A stretch of DNA of 64,000 bases from Fratercula arctica. Its lineage: Eukaryota > Chordata > Aves > Charadriiformes > Alcidae. Below the pieces are notes generated by a model that worked only from the letters and a program-made list of their open reading frames with translations, had not been told where the DNA came from and made no database searches. Positions 11,505-21,338 of the stretch are shown here, piece after piece. How positions within the stretch are numbered: position 1 is the first letter of the stretch; each line of letters begins with the position of its first letter. The stretch covers positions 39,512,817-39,576,816 of the forward strand of contig CANTUZ010000008.1 of NCBI GenBank assembly GCA_947846985.1. Direction: 5' to 3'. Made by a program: the position numbers and the translations under genes.

Positions 11505-13690
11505 GACTTTTTCTCCAGAAGGTACTAAAATTGAATCCTCTGTTCTCATTTAAATGGACAAGGACATTCAGGCAGCTTTTGCCAAGTTTCCTTCCCAGGA
11601 GAGAAAGTCCTCTGAGGGATAATTAACTGGCTAACAGACAGGAAACGAGGATAAAAATAAGTGGAATATTTCCACCATGGAGGAAGATTATCTATGAGAT
11701 CTATCCTTATGATTGCACAGCTCACGACAGAGTTACTCACAAGAAAGCCACTCAAGCATGTGTTTGGATGCCCGGCCACCACCAGAGAAGGGAGAGCTCC
11801 TAAGTCCAGCATGTCATCTGCTGGGAAGGGATTCATCCGAGCTGCTGCTTGGATGGTGACCTGCTCCCTGTCCCCACCTCCACCTCAGTTTCCATGTCCT
11901 ACCTGCAGGACGAGAGCAGCACTCACACAACGGCAGGCGGAAACCTCCCAGTGATGGGGGAACAAAGTCCCCTGGGGACACCTGAAACGGTCTGGGAGAG
12001 GGTTTTTTGAGGAGCAGACCTTGCTACCCCCTACCCAGCAAGTCAGAAAATGAAACCTTCCCTGCCGGCTTCCAGCGTTTGGGTTTTCAAGGAGGTTTTG
12101 CTGGCTCTGTGCCTTAAGTAGGGGAGGATCCAGTTCACAGAAGGTGCCTGGCTAAAGGCTATAAAGAAAGGCAACGTGGATTTCAAATGGCTCCTACGAG
12201 CAACGAGTAGCTGGGGCAGAGCAGCGATTTTTTGAAGATTGTGAATATTAATAATACGCCTGCAAAGCGCAGGCACTGGGGTGCCCTTATTACAACACCC
12301 AGTGAAATTGCCTGCCTAGCCTTTGGCTTGCCATCATCTCTTCCCAGCCAAAGGAGCCGTGTAGCAATTACTTTAAAGGTTCTTCATGACGGATGGCAGA
12401 GCAGGACCCGGGGCAGGAGTGAGCGCTCGCAGGATGGGTCCCTCCACCTCGCCAGCTGTTTTGGGGAGAAAGGGCTGTGTTTGGGATGACTGCAACCCGA
12501 TCTTCCCTCTTACAAAGCAAAACTCGCTCGGTCCTCTTTGCAACACAGACGGCAGCGAAGCTCTCCCTCAGCGAAGGGCAAAAAATGCAAGGAAAAACAC
12601 GTTATCGGAGGACTCGGCTCTATGAAAGGCATGCTCCAGTGGGATGGGGAGCTCAGAGAGGTATTGAACACCCCAACCTTATGTAGGCGAGAGCCTGGGC
12701 TCTGTGTCCTACACGTAGCTCAGAAGAATACTGCATCTAAGCACCTCTTCCCTTGCAAGGAAGGACTCCCTTAGGTGTTGCTTGGATGGGACCATCATCC
12801 CAGAACCTGACACTGCTTTTACGTGCAGAGTTCACAGGGATCTGATGGGGGACATGACCAAGCCGAGAGCTTCCCTGCTGCCCCCATAACCGAGATTTGA
12901 CTGGGGAGAAGCCCGCACCTTCGCTGCATGCCACCAGCACAGCTGAGCCGCTGTGTCCCCGCATGCCAGGTTGGTTTGCCATCCCTTCCTCCTCCCTTCT
13001 GTTTGCTTAGTGGGTGATGTAGTAACTCTCTGCGTTAAAACCACCTGGAGCTGGTGTGTGAGGACAAAGAAACAGCCCCTAGCACACGTCAAATTACTGT
13101 GCTAAAACCAAAGGTAGCTCTTCTGCCTTCACTAAAGCAGTCCGGTCACCGTAGCCACCCGGCTCCTCTCTGGCTTGGCTCAACAGCTCCACGCTCCCCC
13201 CAGCCTGACCAAGCCAACACATGCAGGCCATACACACTTCCAGGAAACTCAAAGATATCTTCCATCATTTGCTCTTTTTTTCCACTACATACCACCAGAC
13301 GGACAATTCACCAACAGCACCATTTACACTCGCTGGGTTCTGACAAGAGTCCTACCAGAGGTGGCCAGTCCATAGCGGAGGAGGACACAAACACGCAGAC
13401 ACCACGATACCTCCCGCTCCAGCTACCGAACCACTCATGGCAGCTCTCCCCCTGCTTTAACCAAACGCCATTAGGGACAATTTAAAAGAGGAAGAAGCCT
13501 GCCCAACCCCACAAATTTAGATCCAGTTAGGCCTCCCCTGAAGTTCAAGTGCTTCCCTATAATTATTATAGCCACTAATGACTCGGTCAGCAGCGCAGAA
13601 AGCCACTGAGTCCTTTGGCAGGACCACAGCAGTCCACGTCCGCAGGGTACAGTTTCAGAGAGACTCTCTGCACCAGCTCAGCTTGATTTG

Positions 13691-13834
13691 CAGAATCACA
13701 GAATGGTGGGGGTTGGAAGGGACCTCTGGAGATCACCCAGTCCAACCCCCTGCCAGAGCAGGGTCACCCAGAGCAGGTGGCACAGGAACGCGTCCAGGCG
13801 GGTTTGGAATGTCTCACTCCAGAGACGGAGACTC
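13691..13834 (-). mobile_element. CR1 LINE 3' end, truncated, antisense
   Basis: The CR1 3' end lies on the left in reverse complement (CAGAATCACAGAATGG), followed by GGTTGGAAGGGACC and the antisense tail of ORF2. It closely matches the copies at 21097 and 34455, with the same ORF2 C-terminal wording LWVTLLWQGVGLGDLQ. An extra ACTC near 13816-13820 distinguishes it. Similarity stops at about 13834, so it is a roughly 145-bp remnant. Confidence 0.93.
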
Positions 13835-14083
13835 GAGAGCCAGCAAACCCAGGAGAACATGCCATGGAGAGACTGGGGGCTGCTGAGAAAAGGAGAAGCC
13901 ACTTCAAGTGGTCAGCGGTGTTTGAGAAACGTCCCCAGCAAGCCCAAGGAATTACCGAGCTGCCACAGCAGCTGCAGAGGCCAGGAACCGGGTTCAGGAG
14001 AAGAGCATGTATTTCCAGTGGAAATCACCTACAATAAAAAAAAACACATCCAGAGAGGGCTGAGCAATGCCCTGTCTGCAGCA

Positions 14084-14314
14084 CGAGCCGGGGGTCGCTC
14101 CCGGGATGGGGTAAGTGTGCTGGCAGACCAGGAAACAGGGTCGGGAGCATCACTGAGCGCCGGAGGGAGGCGGGCAGGGGTCGGCCGTGGGTTGTGGGGC
14201 AGGCAGGGGTGGTCGTGCCCAGCATCGGGAGCCAGCACCACGCCGGAGTTTGCAGGGAGCAGCACACGGGCGAGCTACGCTGTTTGTATTCAGCCCCCGC
14301 GGCTGCGCGTTCGA
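14084..14314 (+). promoter_or_regulatory. CpG-enriched patch with two consensus splice donors
   Basis: I count about 22 CpG in some 230 bases, far above the surrounding sequence. GTAAGT donor consensus strings occur at 14111 (after ATGGG) and 14315 (after TTCGA), both on the plus strand. This is the arrangement expected of a short noncoding first exon or an alternative promoter. There is no recognisable coding sequence. Short CpG-rich stretches can also arise from GC-biased gene conversion, so function is not established. Confidence 0.3.
14165..14209 (+). other. G-quadruplex-prone segment
   Basis: Six runs of 3-4 G (14165, 14172, 14177, 14189, 14196, 14206) have spacers of 2-8 bases, inside the CpG-enriched patch. 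Several alternative four-run combinations fit the usual quadruplex rule. Confidence 0.5.
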
Positions 14315-14420
14315 GTAAGTAATTCTCAGCTGAGCACTAGGTGAGGGAAACGTACATGTTCATTATGCTGTGGGAATTTAAAAACAATTAGCACCAAAAA
14401 TATTTGTTTGAAGCCTGCTA

Positions 14421-14464
14421 GGTTGTTGTTTTGGTTTTGTTGTTTTGTGGTTTGTTTTTTTTTT
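14421..14464 (-). repeat. G/T-only tract (A/C-only on the minus strand)
   Basis: 44 bases contain only G and T, made of TTG and TTTTG units ending in a T10 run, followed by C5. It resembles in reverse complement the A/C-only tracts at 36915, 54558 and 57539. Confidence 0.75.
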
Positions 14465-14750
14465 CCCCCATCCATCATAGCGTCCACTAAGTCATTTCTT
14501 AAAAGTCTTTCTTCTGGGATCGCACACAGCCTGTGCCCACATTATTAATCATCGTTCTTATCACCCTTGGTCTGGGCCCCTGTTATCTGCCTGGCTGCAG
14601 CCTTTGCCTTTCTGCTGGCAGCCGGTGGTGAGACACTGCGTGTGTCCCCCATCTCCTGCCGCAGCTCCTTCACCAAGCACGCTCCTGCTCACCGGCCCGT
14701 GCTGCGAGAGGGGCTGCTCCACCTCAGAGGTGTTCAGAAATTATGAAATC

Positions 14751-15149
14751 AGGGCCACGAAGATGATCAGAGGGTTAGAGCACCTTTCTTATGGAGAAAG
14801 GCTGAGGGAGTTGGGGTTGTTCATCCTGGAGAAGAGAAGGCTTTGGGTAGACCTTATGGCAGCCTACCAGTACCTGAAGGGGGCCTACAGGAGAGACAAG
14901 GAGGGACTTTTTACAAGGGCATGTAGTGATAGGACGAGGGGTAATGGCTTCAAACTGAAAGAGGGTGGATTTATACTAGATATCAGGAAGAAATTCTTTA
15001 CTGTGAGGGGGATGAGCCCCTGGCCCAGGTTGCCCAGAGAAGCTGTGGCTGCCCCATCCCTGGAGGGGTTCAAGGCCAGGTTGGACGGGGCTTTGAGCAA
15101 CCTGGTCTGGTGGGAGGTGTCCCTGCCCAGGGCAGGGCGGTGGAACTAG
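14751..15149 (+). pseudogene. CR1 ORF2 C-terminal fragment
   Basis: The frame reads continuously for about 132 codons to a TAG at 15147. It encodes the region downstream of the CR1 reverse transcriptase domain, with the family wording [49 protein letters not shown] and LEGFKARLDGAL. In intact CR1, ORF2 carries an N-terminal AP-like endonuclease and a central reverse transcriptase; both are absent here through 5' truncation, so the fragment cannot mobilise anything. The frame extends upstream as open codons from 14604, but that part is not CR1 and has no known domain. The frame is intact across the fragment, which suggests a moderately young copy. Confidence 0.93.
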
Positions 15150-15199
15150 ATGATCTTTAAGGTTCTTTCCAATCTAAACGATTCTATGACTCCATGATT
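14751..15199 (+). mobile_element. CR1 LINE, 5'-truncated, sense
   Basis: Begins within ORF2 at AGGGCCACGAAGATGATC and runs to a complete 3' end, TTCTATGACTCCATGATT, the degenerate 8-bp tail repeat of CR1. The 3' wording (GATGATCTTTAAGGTTC) places it in the same 3'-end type as the copy at 59982, distinct from the 13691/21097/34455 type. At about 450 bp it is a typical truncated CR1 insertion. CR1 uses no poly(A) tail and none is present. Confidence 0.97.
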
Positions 15200-18100
15200 A
15201 TACCAGAGGAAAAAGACAGATGCGGAGCTACATGTTTTGGAAATTGCATGTGAGCATGATGCAAAGTGATGCTGCAGGAGAGCTTGGTGCAGAGCTCATT
15301 GCATGGGAATGCCAATCCTGCCTTGAGAGCTGCAGCAGTGCACAGGCGCCTGGCAGAGGACAGTGCCAAGAGCGGAGATGCTGGGAGGTGATGATGCCGG
15401 TGATGAAACCCCGGCCATGCTAGGAGAGGGGCACCGGACTGCTGAAGCTACAACAGGAAAAGCATAGCCTGGGCACTGTGGTCTGCTTGAAGGGACCACA
15501 AGCAGCAAGGTGCATTTGCTGAGTGAGTCTTGGGGATGGCAAGCTGGAGAGATGAGCATTTGTGTCGCTCCTGTGCACAGCCCAGAGTACGAGCCATGGA
15601 GCACGGCAGCCACGAGGAACCAAGCAGGGATGTCAGTGTGCCGGAAGGAAAGCAAAGCCCAGAGGGAGAAAAAGTTATTACCATGGCTTTTATAAGGTAG
15701 GTAATTAATACATTCCTCCATGAGAAGAGGGATCTGTGAGATCCCTAACCCCACTGAATCATGCTAGCAAAGGGGAAGAGGCTGCGGTGGGAGCTCTCTA
15801 GGAGCTGCTGGTGGCCTTCACTGCCCCATCAGCAGGAGGGCTGTCCCCCTGCAAACAGGCTGTCAGAGCTGGGCTGCGCCTGCTGGCTGCTTCCCGCGCT
15901 CGCATAAAACACGGTGATTCTTACAGGCACCAGGAATGGCGGTTTTTGGAGTGAGAAGGGGGAAGGGGACCGGAGGCAAGCTTGTAACTATCGCAGCTCG
16001 CGTGCAGTGATTGAGATGGTGATGTTTCTTTCAACAGCTCTAGCAGCTGTGGTTTGGAGTTGCGATCCTGCCAGCCACGTGCATTCAAGCATCGTGCATG
16101 TCCCCAAAAGACGGGTGGCTTGTTGGAGGGGTTTTTTAATTGTTCACAGTTGTTTGTTTCCTTCTGTCTTCTGGTCTCGCATGGTTTTAAAGCTTCTTTC
16201 TTGACCAGCAGGGTCAAACCTTTTCGAAAAAGACCCTTTTGAAAAGACTAAAGCAGATATTCTCATGCAATTATATGATTTCTGAGCCGAGGTTTTAAGG
16301 AAAAACAAACAGACAATGAGCTATTGCTATGGACCGTTAGCAGTGCTGGGGTTTGGTTCTGGAAGGGGCCTGGTATGGGGGAGAAGAGATCTTCCTCTGC
16401 CAGTGAAATCTCAGTTGCTACAAATAAGCAAATTCCATCATTCAGACCCCAAAATTCCCAGCCTGCAAACATGCGCGTTACTTGCTGCCCTGCCGCAAAG
16501 CTCCGCACCTTCCCTCCTCCCACCCACCAGCTGTCTCTGGTACGTCTCCCATCCTTTCTTCTGAGCCCACTGCGGTGAAGGATGCTCTGCCTCCAAAAGA
16601 GCTTTCCCCAGATGCTCTCCTCCTCTCTGCTAAGAAATGGTCTCTGGGGATCAATCACTTACGAAAGCCACTGTTTCCCCAACCTCTTGCTCTCCAGGCT
16701 CTTATTTTCGCTCAGTCCCTGAGCGAGCTGCCTTTTGCTCTCCATCTGCAGAGAGATGAACTCAAGAAAACTTTTGTCAGCAAGTCAGGTTTCTGTCTGT
16801 GTTGGTAACCCCATGCCAACATGGTTAGTGGTGCTGCAAGGGTTAAGACAGGCTAGCTAATGGAAACACTGGGGACAAAAGCCATGGATTTATTAAATGA
16901 AGCAGAAAATCCTACTATTTTCTTTCCTGCCCTTGCTGGAAAACACTTGCCTACTCTCCTCCCAACACGTAGCAAAAACCTTGCAGGAAATAAAACTGTT
17001 CAAATAATTTTTTTTTCCAGTTGCAATAGTTTCTACCAGGTCAAAACACTCTTTGGCCAGCAGCAGCCACTTCTTCTCTCCCTCCTCCACACCTGGCATG
17101 GCAGGGTTTTCCCCCCCATTCCTTGATAAAGTTTTTTTCTCCCTTTTCTCTGATCCACCTCAGGTTCTCCACCACTAGAAATGCCTTGCCCTTTTGCCAC
17201 CAGCCTCCTCCCAGATGTAGCTGGGGCAGAGCGAAAGACTGGATAATATTCGTGGGGAATTCCTGCGCTCCCTGGGGCTCATTTTCCTAGGCCTCCCTGA
17301 AATTACTTTGCCAAGTCCTGGGACCCCCCACTGGCCATGAAGTTTTTCCAGTACTTGCAGGAGGAGAATTGCAAAGTTCATTTTAAAGGAAAAGCGGTGG
17401 GGATGGCACACTCCCTGTGTGCTTCTTCCTCTGCAGAAGCCATATGGCAGTGCTTAACTGCACTTACTGTGCTGGAACGACTTGGCCTTCTGGCTTTCTT
17501 CTCCAAGACTGCCCAACTGTGCAATTGCCATCAAGCTGCCACCTGCCTGCCTGGCAAGGGCTGCCCGGCTCCCCAGGCTCCAACCTTCTGCAGGCAGCTC
17601 CATTCATGGGTGGCTGCAGCCCCTGAGAGCGCTGCCTTCGTCTCACCTCAGGCTTTATGGGTGTGCATTGACCTCATCAATATTTAGGCTCATCTGATGT
17701 CTCTGAGGACCCAGAGCCAAACAAATTTGGTCGCAGCACCACACAAAAGCTCTTAAAACCCCCTTCACCTGCACTTGCCGCTGTGCAGCTTGCAAGTTTT
17801 TGCGATGTCTGTTTTCCGATTGCTTTAAGGTGGGAAGACACAGGTGCTGGGGAAGGTAATTTGGGCAGCAAAACATCCCACACGAGTGTGCTGAAGTGCC
17901 GCTCAGGGTGAACCAGGGCTCAGGACCTCATTGCTAACAGGCCAGGCTGAGGGCTGGGGTAGCTCCTAGGGCAGAAGCCATATGGTGTCCCAGGTGGCCA
18001 GAGATGATCACTGGAGAGCTTAGGAACATTTTACAGGGCTGCAGCTCCTTTTCAACCTGCTACACCTTGGATTTAGGGTGGCCTAGCTGTGTGTGACCTT

Positions 18101-19074
18101 CCACAGGGCCATTAGGTAGGCCAGCGTGTTGCGGCTGGTACCCTCCAAGCCCCTGACCATGCCCTAAGCTGTTCTGTACAGCAACACTTTGGGCCAGCTG
18201 CTTCTTATCCTTCTCAGCCCCATTATGCTTAATGGTACTCTTGTTGTGTACCATTTGGGACAGGAGGCTTGGGAATGGTTTTTTCCCCTATGTCTGTGGC
18301 ACCTACTCCCTCCAAACTGAGTGAAGTCACGGGTAGAAAAAGCCAAAAGAAAAAGCCAACAAACCTGATCATGAGTTTAAGGGAACATCAACGTCTGTTG
18401 CTTCCACACCATGTTGCGTCAGGCCTGATGCCCACACCTTAACTCAGACTGTGCCGGCTCTGCCAGAAAGGTTTCCTATGGGAAGAAAAAATGACTTGAG
18501 AAAAAAGTCCCTTCTTGGAGCCAGAAATGCTCCTTTGAACACAGTCAGTGTGAGATGTGAGGTTTTGATGCTCAGGACTCCTCCTGTGTGCCAGAACCCT
18601 GGCAGAGCCCCCCATCGAGGGCTCTCCACCCACTCCCAGCGTGACGGTGACGTTCCCACATAGCCCTGCCAGCCTGATTAGCGACACAGTGCGTTGGTGT
18701 GGGCTGAGCGCCACGCTCTTGTCTGTGCCGGGAGGACATCAAAGTGACCACAGGGTTCCTGGCAGCCCTGGTTAGCAGCTGGTCAGCAAGAAGCTGCTCT
18801 TCTCATTTAGGTCACTTCTTGAAGCCAGGCGTGTTGAGAGGAGAGGTGGTGGAGGACCAGCTTCGGCACCTGTGCCCCTTCCTGCCTCTCCACATGATGA
18901 GCAGCTAGATCCAACGGGGTGGTGTTTGTAGACCGCAGTTGGAATCCACAGGAAAGAAGAGCCTGATTTGCTTTGAAAATAAATGCAAAACCAGAAGACA
19001 TTGTAAGGGAAGCCCGGCTGGTGTTCAATCGCAACAGCAGGTACCTGCCTTATGATCTTGTCCACAACAATGTT

Positions 19075-19110
19075 AACGATAAAATCCAGGTCAACGATAA
19101 AATCCAGGTC
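19075..19110. repeat. 18-bp perfect tandem duplication
   Basis: AACGATAAAATCCAGGTC occurs twice back to back with no mismatch, indicating a recent local duplication. Confidence 0.95.
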
Positions 19111-20027
19111 TCTGCTTTCGTATCAAAGAGAAGAAAGCGAGGAGGCTATTCAACATTATAAGCCAAGCAGGGAACAAGGTGTGGGATCCTTCTGCTGTAC
19201 TAGGTGGGCTAGCGGGGGAAAGCTGTATCCACTAGCAATCCAGATTTTACGTGAGTTAAACAGTACTAGGATTTCATATTTAAAAACATGTTTGGTATCA
19301 AACTCAATATAGTTGGAAGGTGAGGCTCACTTCAGTCCTGGGAAAGAAGATCCGTGGTGGGTTAATCTGCAGCTAAAACAGATCACTTCAGAAGTTAATT
19401 AGGGTTCACTCTCCTAGGGTACCCAGCCGCTGATTACCACGTGGTGGACTGCAGAAGCCTGATGAGACCAGGGCTGCTTGGCTCTGATGAGCAGCCACAT
19501 CAGTCCAGGCTCTGCCTCGGTGTCTGACACATTCCCTCTGGTTTTGGGGCCTCAGAGCAAGAGGACCTGGTACCCGTGTTGGTAACACAGACGTGTGTTA
19601 TGCGAGCATAGCAGGAGAGATGGGTGTGACGTGGGCTAGCTTGAATCAGTCCAGCCCCATGCAGGCAGACCAGAAGTCTGCACTAGGCAGCTCCAGCACA
19701 GCAAACTCCTTTTTTCTTGGGCTTCGCTTGTACAGGTTGATTATCAGGGCTAATAACTCCTGTCCCAGACTTGCAGAGGGGCCACAAGTGGGCACCACCC
19801 AAAGGGAAAGGAGGAGCCACTGCCATGGGGACGCTACTGCCCAGCCTTCCAAAGGGATGGTGTTTCAGCAACGTTGTGCAGAATTTCTGCCAAACACCGA
19901 CAGCACACAGCGTGGCACAGGATCAGGGTCTGGTTCATAGGCAATGCAAAAGGAGCACCCATTAATTCGACTTGCTTTGCAAAAAGTTTTATTTTTAGTG
20001 CTTGTGAGTGGTGCCAGATTGGCAGCA

Positions 20028-20052
20028 TTATAAATAGAAGACTTCTATTTAT
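20028..20052. promoter_or_regulatory. palindromic MEF2 / TATA-like site
   Basis: ATAAATAGAAG (20030-20040) and CTTCTATTTAT (20042-20052) are perfect inverted arms around a single A. The left arm, with the preceding bases, reads TTATAAATAG, a full MEF2 consensus (YTAWWWWTAR) that also works as a TATA-like string. The right arm is a near-match. Such A/T-rich MEF2 sites occur in muscle and neuronal enhancers; activity here is inferred. Confidence 0.4.
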
Positions 20053-20712
20053 CCTACAGTCTAGGTACTGTGGTGCTAAGTCAGTTTTACGACCTCAATA
20101 AATCCAGATTAGGTGCTCTCAAGGATGCGTCACCATAGAAATAACATTTCCTCTTCTCATTCGTATGCGCGGCTAGGGGGATGGATTATGCCAAGGAGGG
20201 GTGCTGCCCTCATAAGCCAGCCTGATGCTTTCTCATCTCTCTTGATGCCATACAGGCTGACATTCATTCAAACAAGACTGTGGGTCCCAGCTTCAGACCT
20301 CTGAGTCCTATGTAAAAGGTGATCACATACCTTGTGTTTTGGGGTGAAAAGCCTACGGCAAGGCTGGCAGATGAGGGTCTGCCTCCATGCCCAAGACAGG
20401 GAGCATCACACTCTGTCCCTCAATGATGGCCAGCCGCTGCTCTGTGCGGGGTTCCGCCGGCTGCTGAAATTGGGGTGTCCTTGCCCACACGGGCCTCCCT
20501 CATGGTGACAAAAGAGCACGGCTAGGAGTAAGAACAGCTTGCTGCTCTGCACAGGTGGAAGAAAGGGAGACAGCAGGAAAAAGAGTCCTACCTGCTAGAA
20601 TAACTTACAGCACATTGCTAAGATCTTGCTTTGCTACTAAGCTGCCTGTCAATAACTATTAAAATGCCGAAACAATTCTTCCTCCCTTAAAAACACTAAT
20701 AAAGAGAAAGTA

Positions 20713-20736
20713 ACACACACACACACACACACACAC
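20713..20736. repeat. (AC)12 microsatellite
   Basis: An uninterrupted AC dinucleotide repeat of about 12 units, followed by CCC. Likely length-polymorphic. Confidence 0.97.
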
Positions 20737-21096
20737 CCCAATTCCCTTCCATTTCTTTTTTCCTTTCACTGACGGATGCTGCTTCATTAAATCCATAGCA
20801 TTATGTCAATTACCATCAATGACAAGCATTTTCTAGCGGTTACACACATCCCTCTCTGAACAGGCTGCGCTGCTCCGGGAGGCAGGGGATGCTGAACAGC
20901 TCAGCAGTAGGTAAATGCAGTTCCTGCAAGACTAGCATTTCAGGATTTCTGCTCCAAAAAAGTGCCACCTCATTCCTTATGCATTCATTTGAGCCTGCAC
21001 CTTCCTGCGAAAAACACGCGTGCTGCGTGCCTGAAGACTGACTGTTCTTCCTCCAGGCTCTCCTCTGCTGCCTACCGCCAGCAACCAGGGAATGAC

Positions 21097-21338
21097 GGAA
21101 TCACAGAATGGCAGGGGCTGGAAGGGACCTCTGGAGATCACCCAGTCCAACCCCCTGCCAGAGCAGGGTCACCCAGAGCAGGTGGCACAGGAACGCGTCC
21201 AGGCGGGGTTGGAATGTCTCCAGAGACGGAGACTCCACCACCTCTCTGGGCAGCCTGTGCCAGGGCTCTGCCACCCTCACAGGAAAGAAGTTCCTCCTCG
21301 TGTTGAGATGGAACTTCCTATGATCAAGTTTGTGCCGG
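21097..21338 (-). mobile_element. CR1 LINE 3' end, truncated, antisense
   Basis: The 3' end in reverse complement (GGAATCACAGAATGGCAGGG) starts at 21097. ORF2 tail sequence then continues to about 21338. It is nearly collinear with the copies at 13691 and 34455 and belongs to the same 3'-end type. The break on the right is the 5' truncation point. Confidence 0.96.
21101..21338 (-). pseudogene. CR1 ORF2 C-terminal fragment
   Basis: The minus-strand frame runs open for about 80 codons to its stop at 21101. It encodes the end of CR1 ORF2 with wording such as RNFFPVRVAEPWHRLPREVV, SLETFQPRLDAFLCHLL and WVTLLWQGVGLGDLQ. Only the segment after the reverse transcriptase is left; endonuclease and polymerase domains are missing by 5' truncation. 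No frameshift is seen within the fragment, unlike the related copy at 34455, so it is probably a comparatively young insertion. Confidence 0.92.

Larger units (their letters stand above)
8121..13690. other. unique noncoding sequence, no gene recognised
   Basis: Frames up to 143 codons occur (for example plus 10859-11290 and 13054-13485), but they overlap other long frames on both strands and show no domain. The only sites I would single out are the X-box at 11171 and the A-run at 11487. The 12220-12345 part is AT-rich and repeat-free. Confidence 0.65.
13835..14750. other. noncoding sequence between two CR1 copies, with a CpG-enriched patch
   Basis: A 218-codon plus-strand frame (13688-14344) begins inside the antisense CR1 and runs through the CpG-enriched patch. 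It has no protein domain, and its length is explained by the antisense CR1 plus local GC richness. A G/T-only tract lies at 14421-14464. The patch itself is listed separately. Confidence 0.6.
15200..21096. other. unique noncoding sequence, no gene recognised
   Basis: No CR1 or other mobile element is visible. Frames up to 152 codons (minus, 15296-15754) lack any domain. Notable small features, listed separately, are the 18-bp tandem duplication at 19075, the palindromic MEF2/TATA site at 20028 and the AC repeat at 20713. The stretch 20741-20835 is AT-rich and repeat-free, resembling a conserved noncoding element. Confidence 0.65.

Noticed and set aside
20127..20145. GTCACCATAG string as a second X-box
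   Set aside because: Only the left half fits; the right half does not match RGYAAC.
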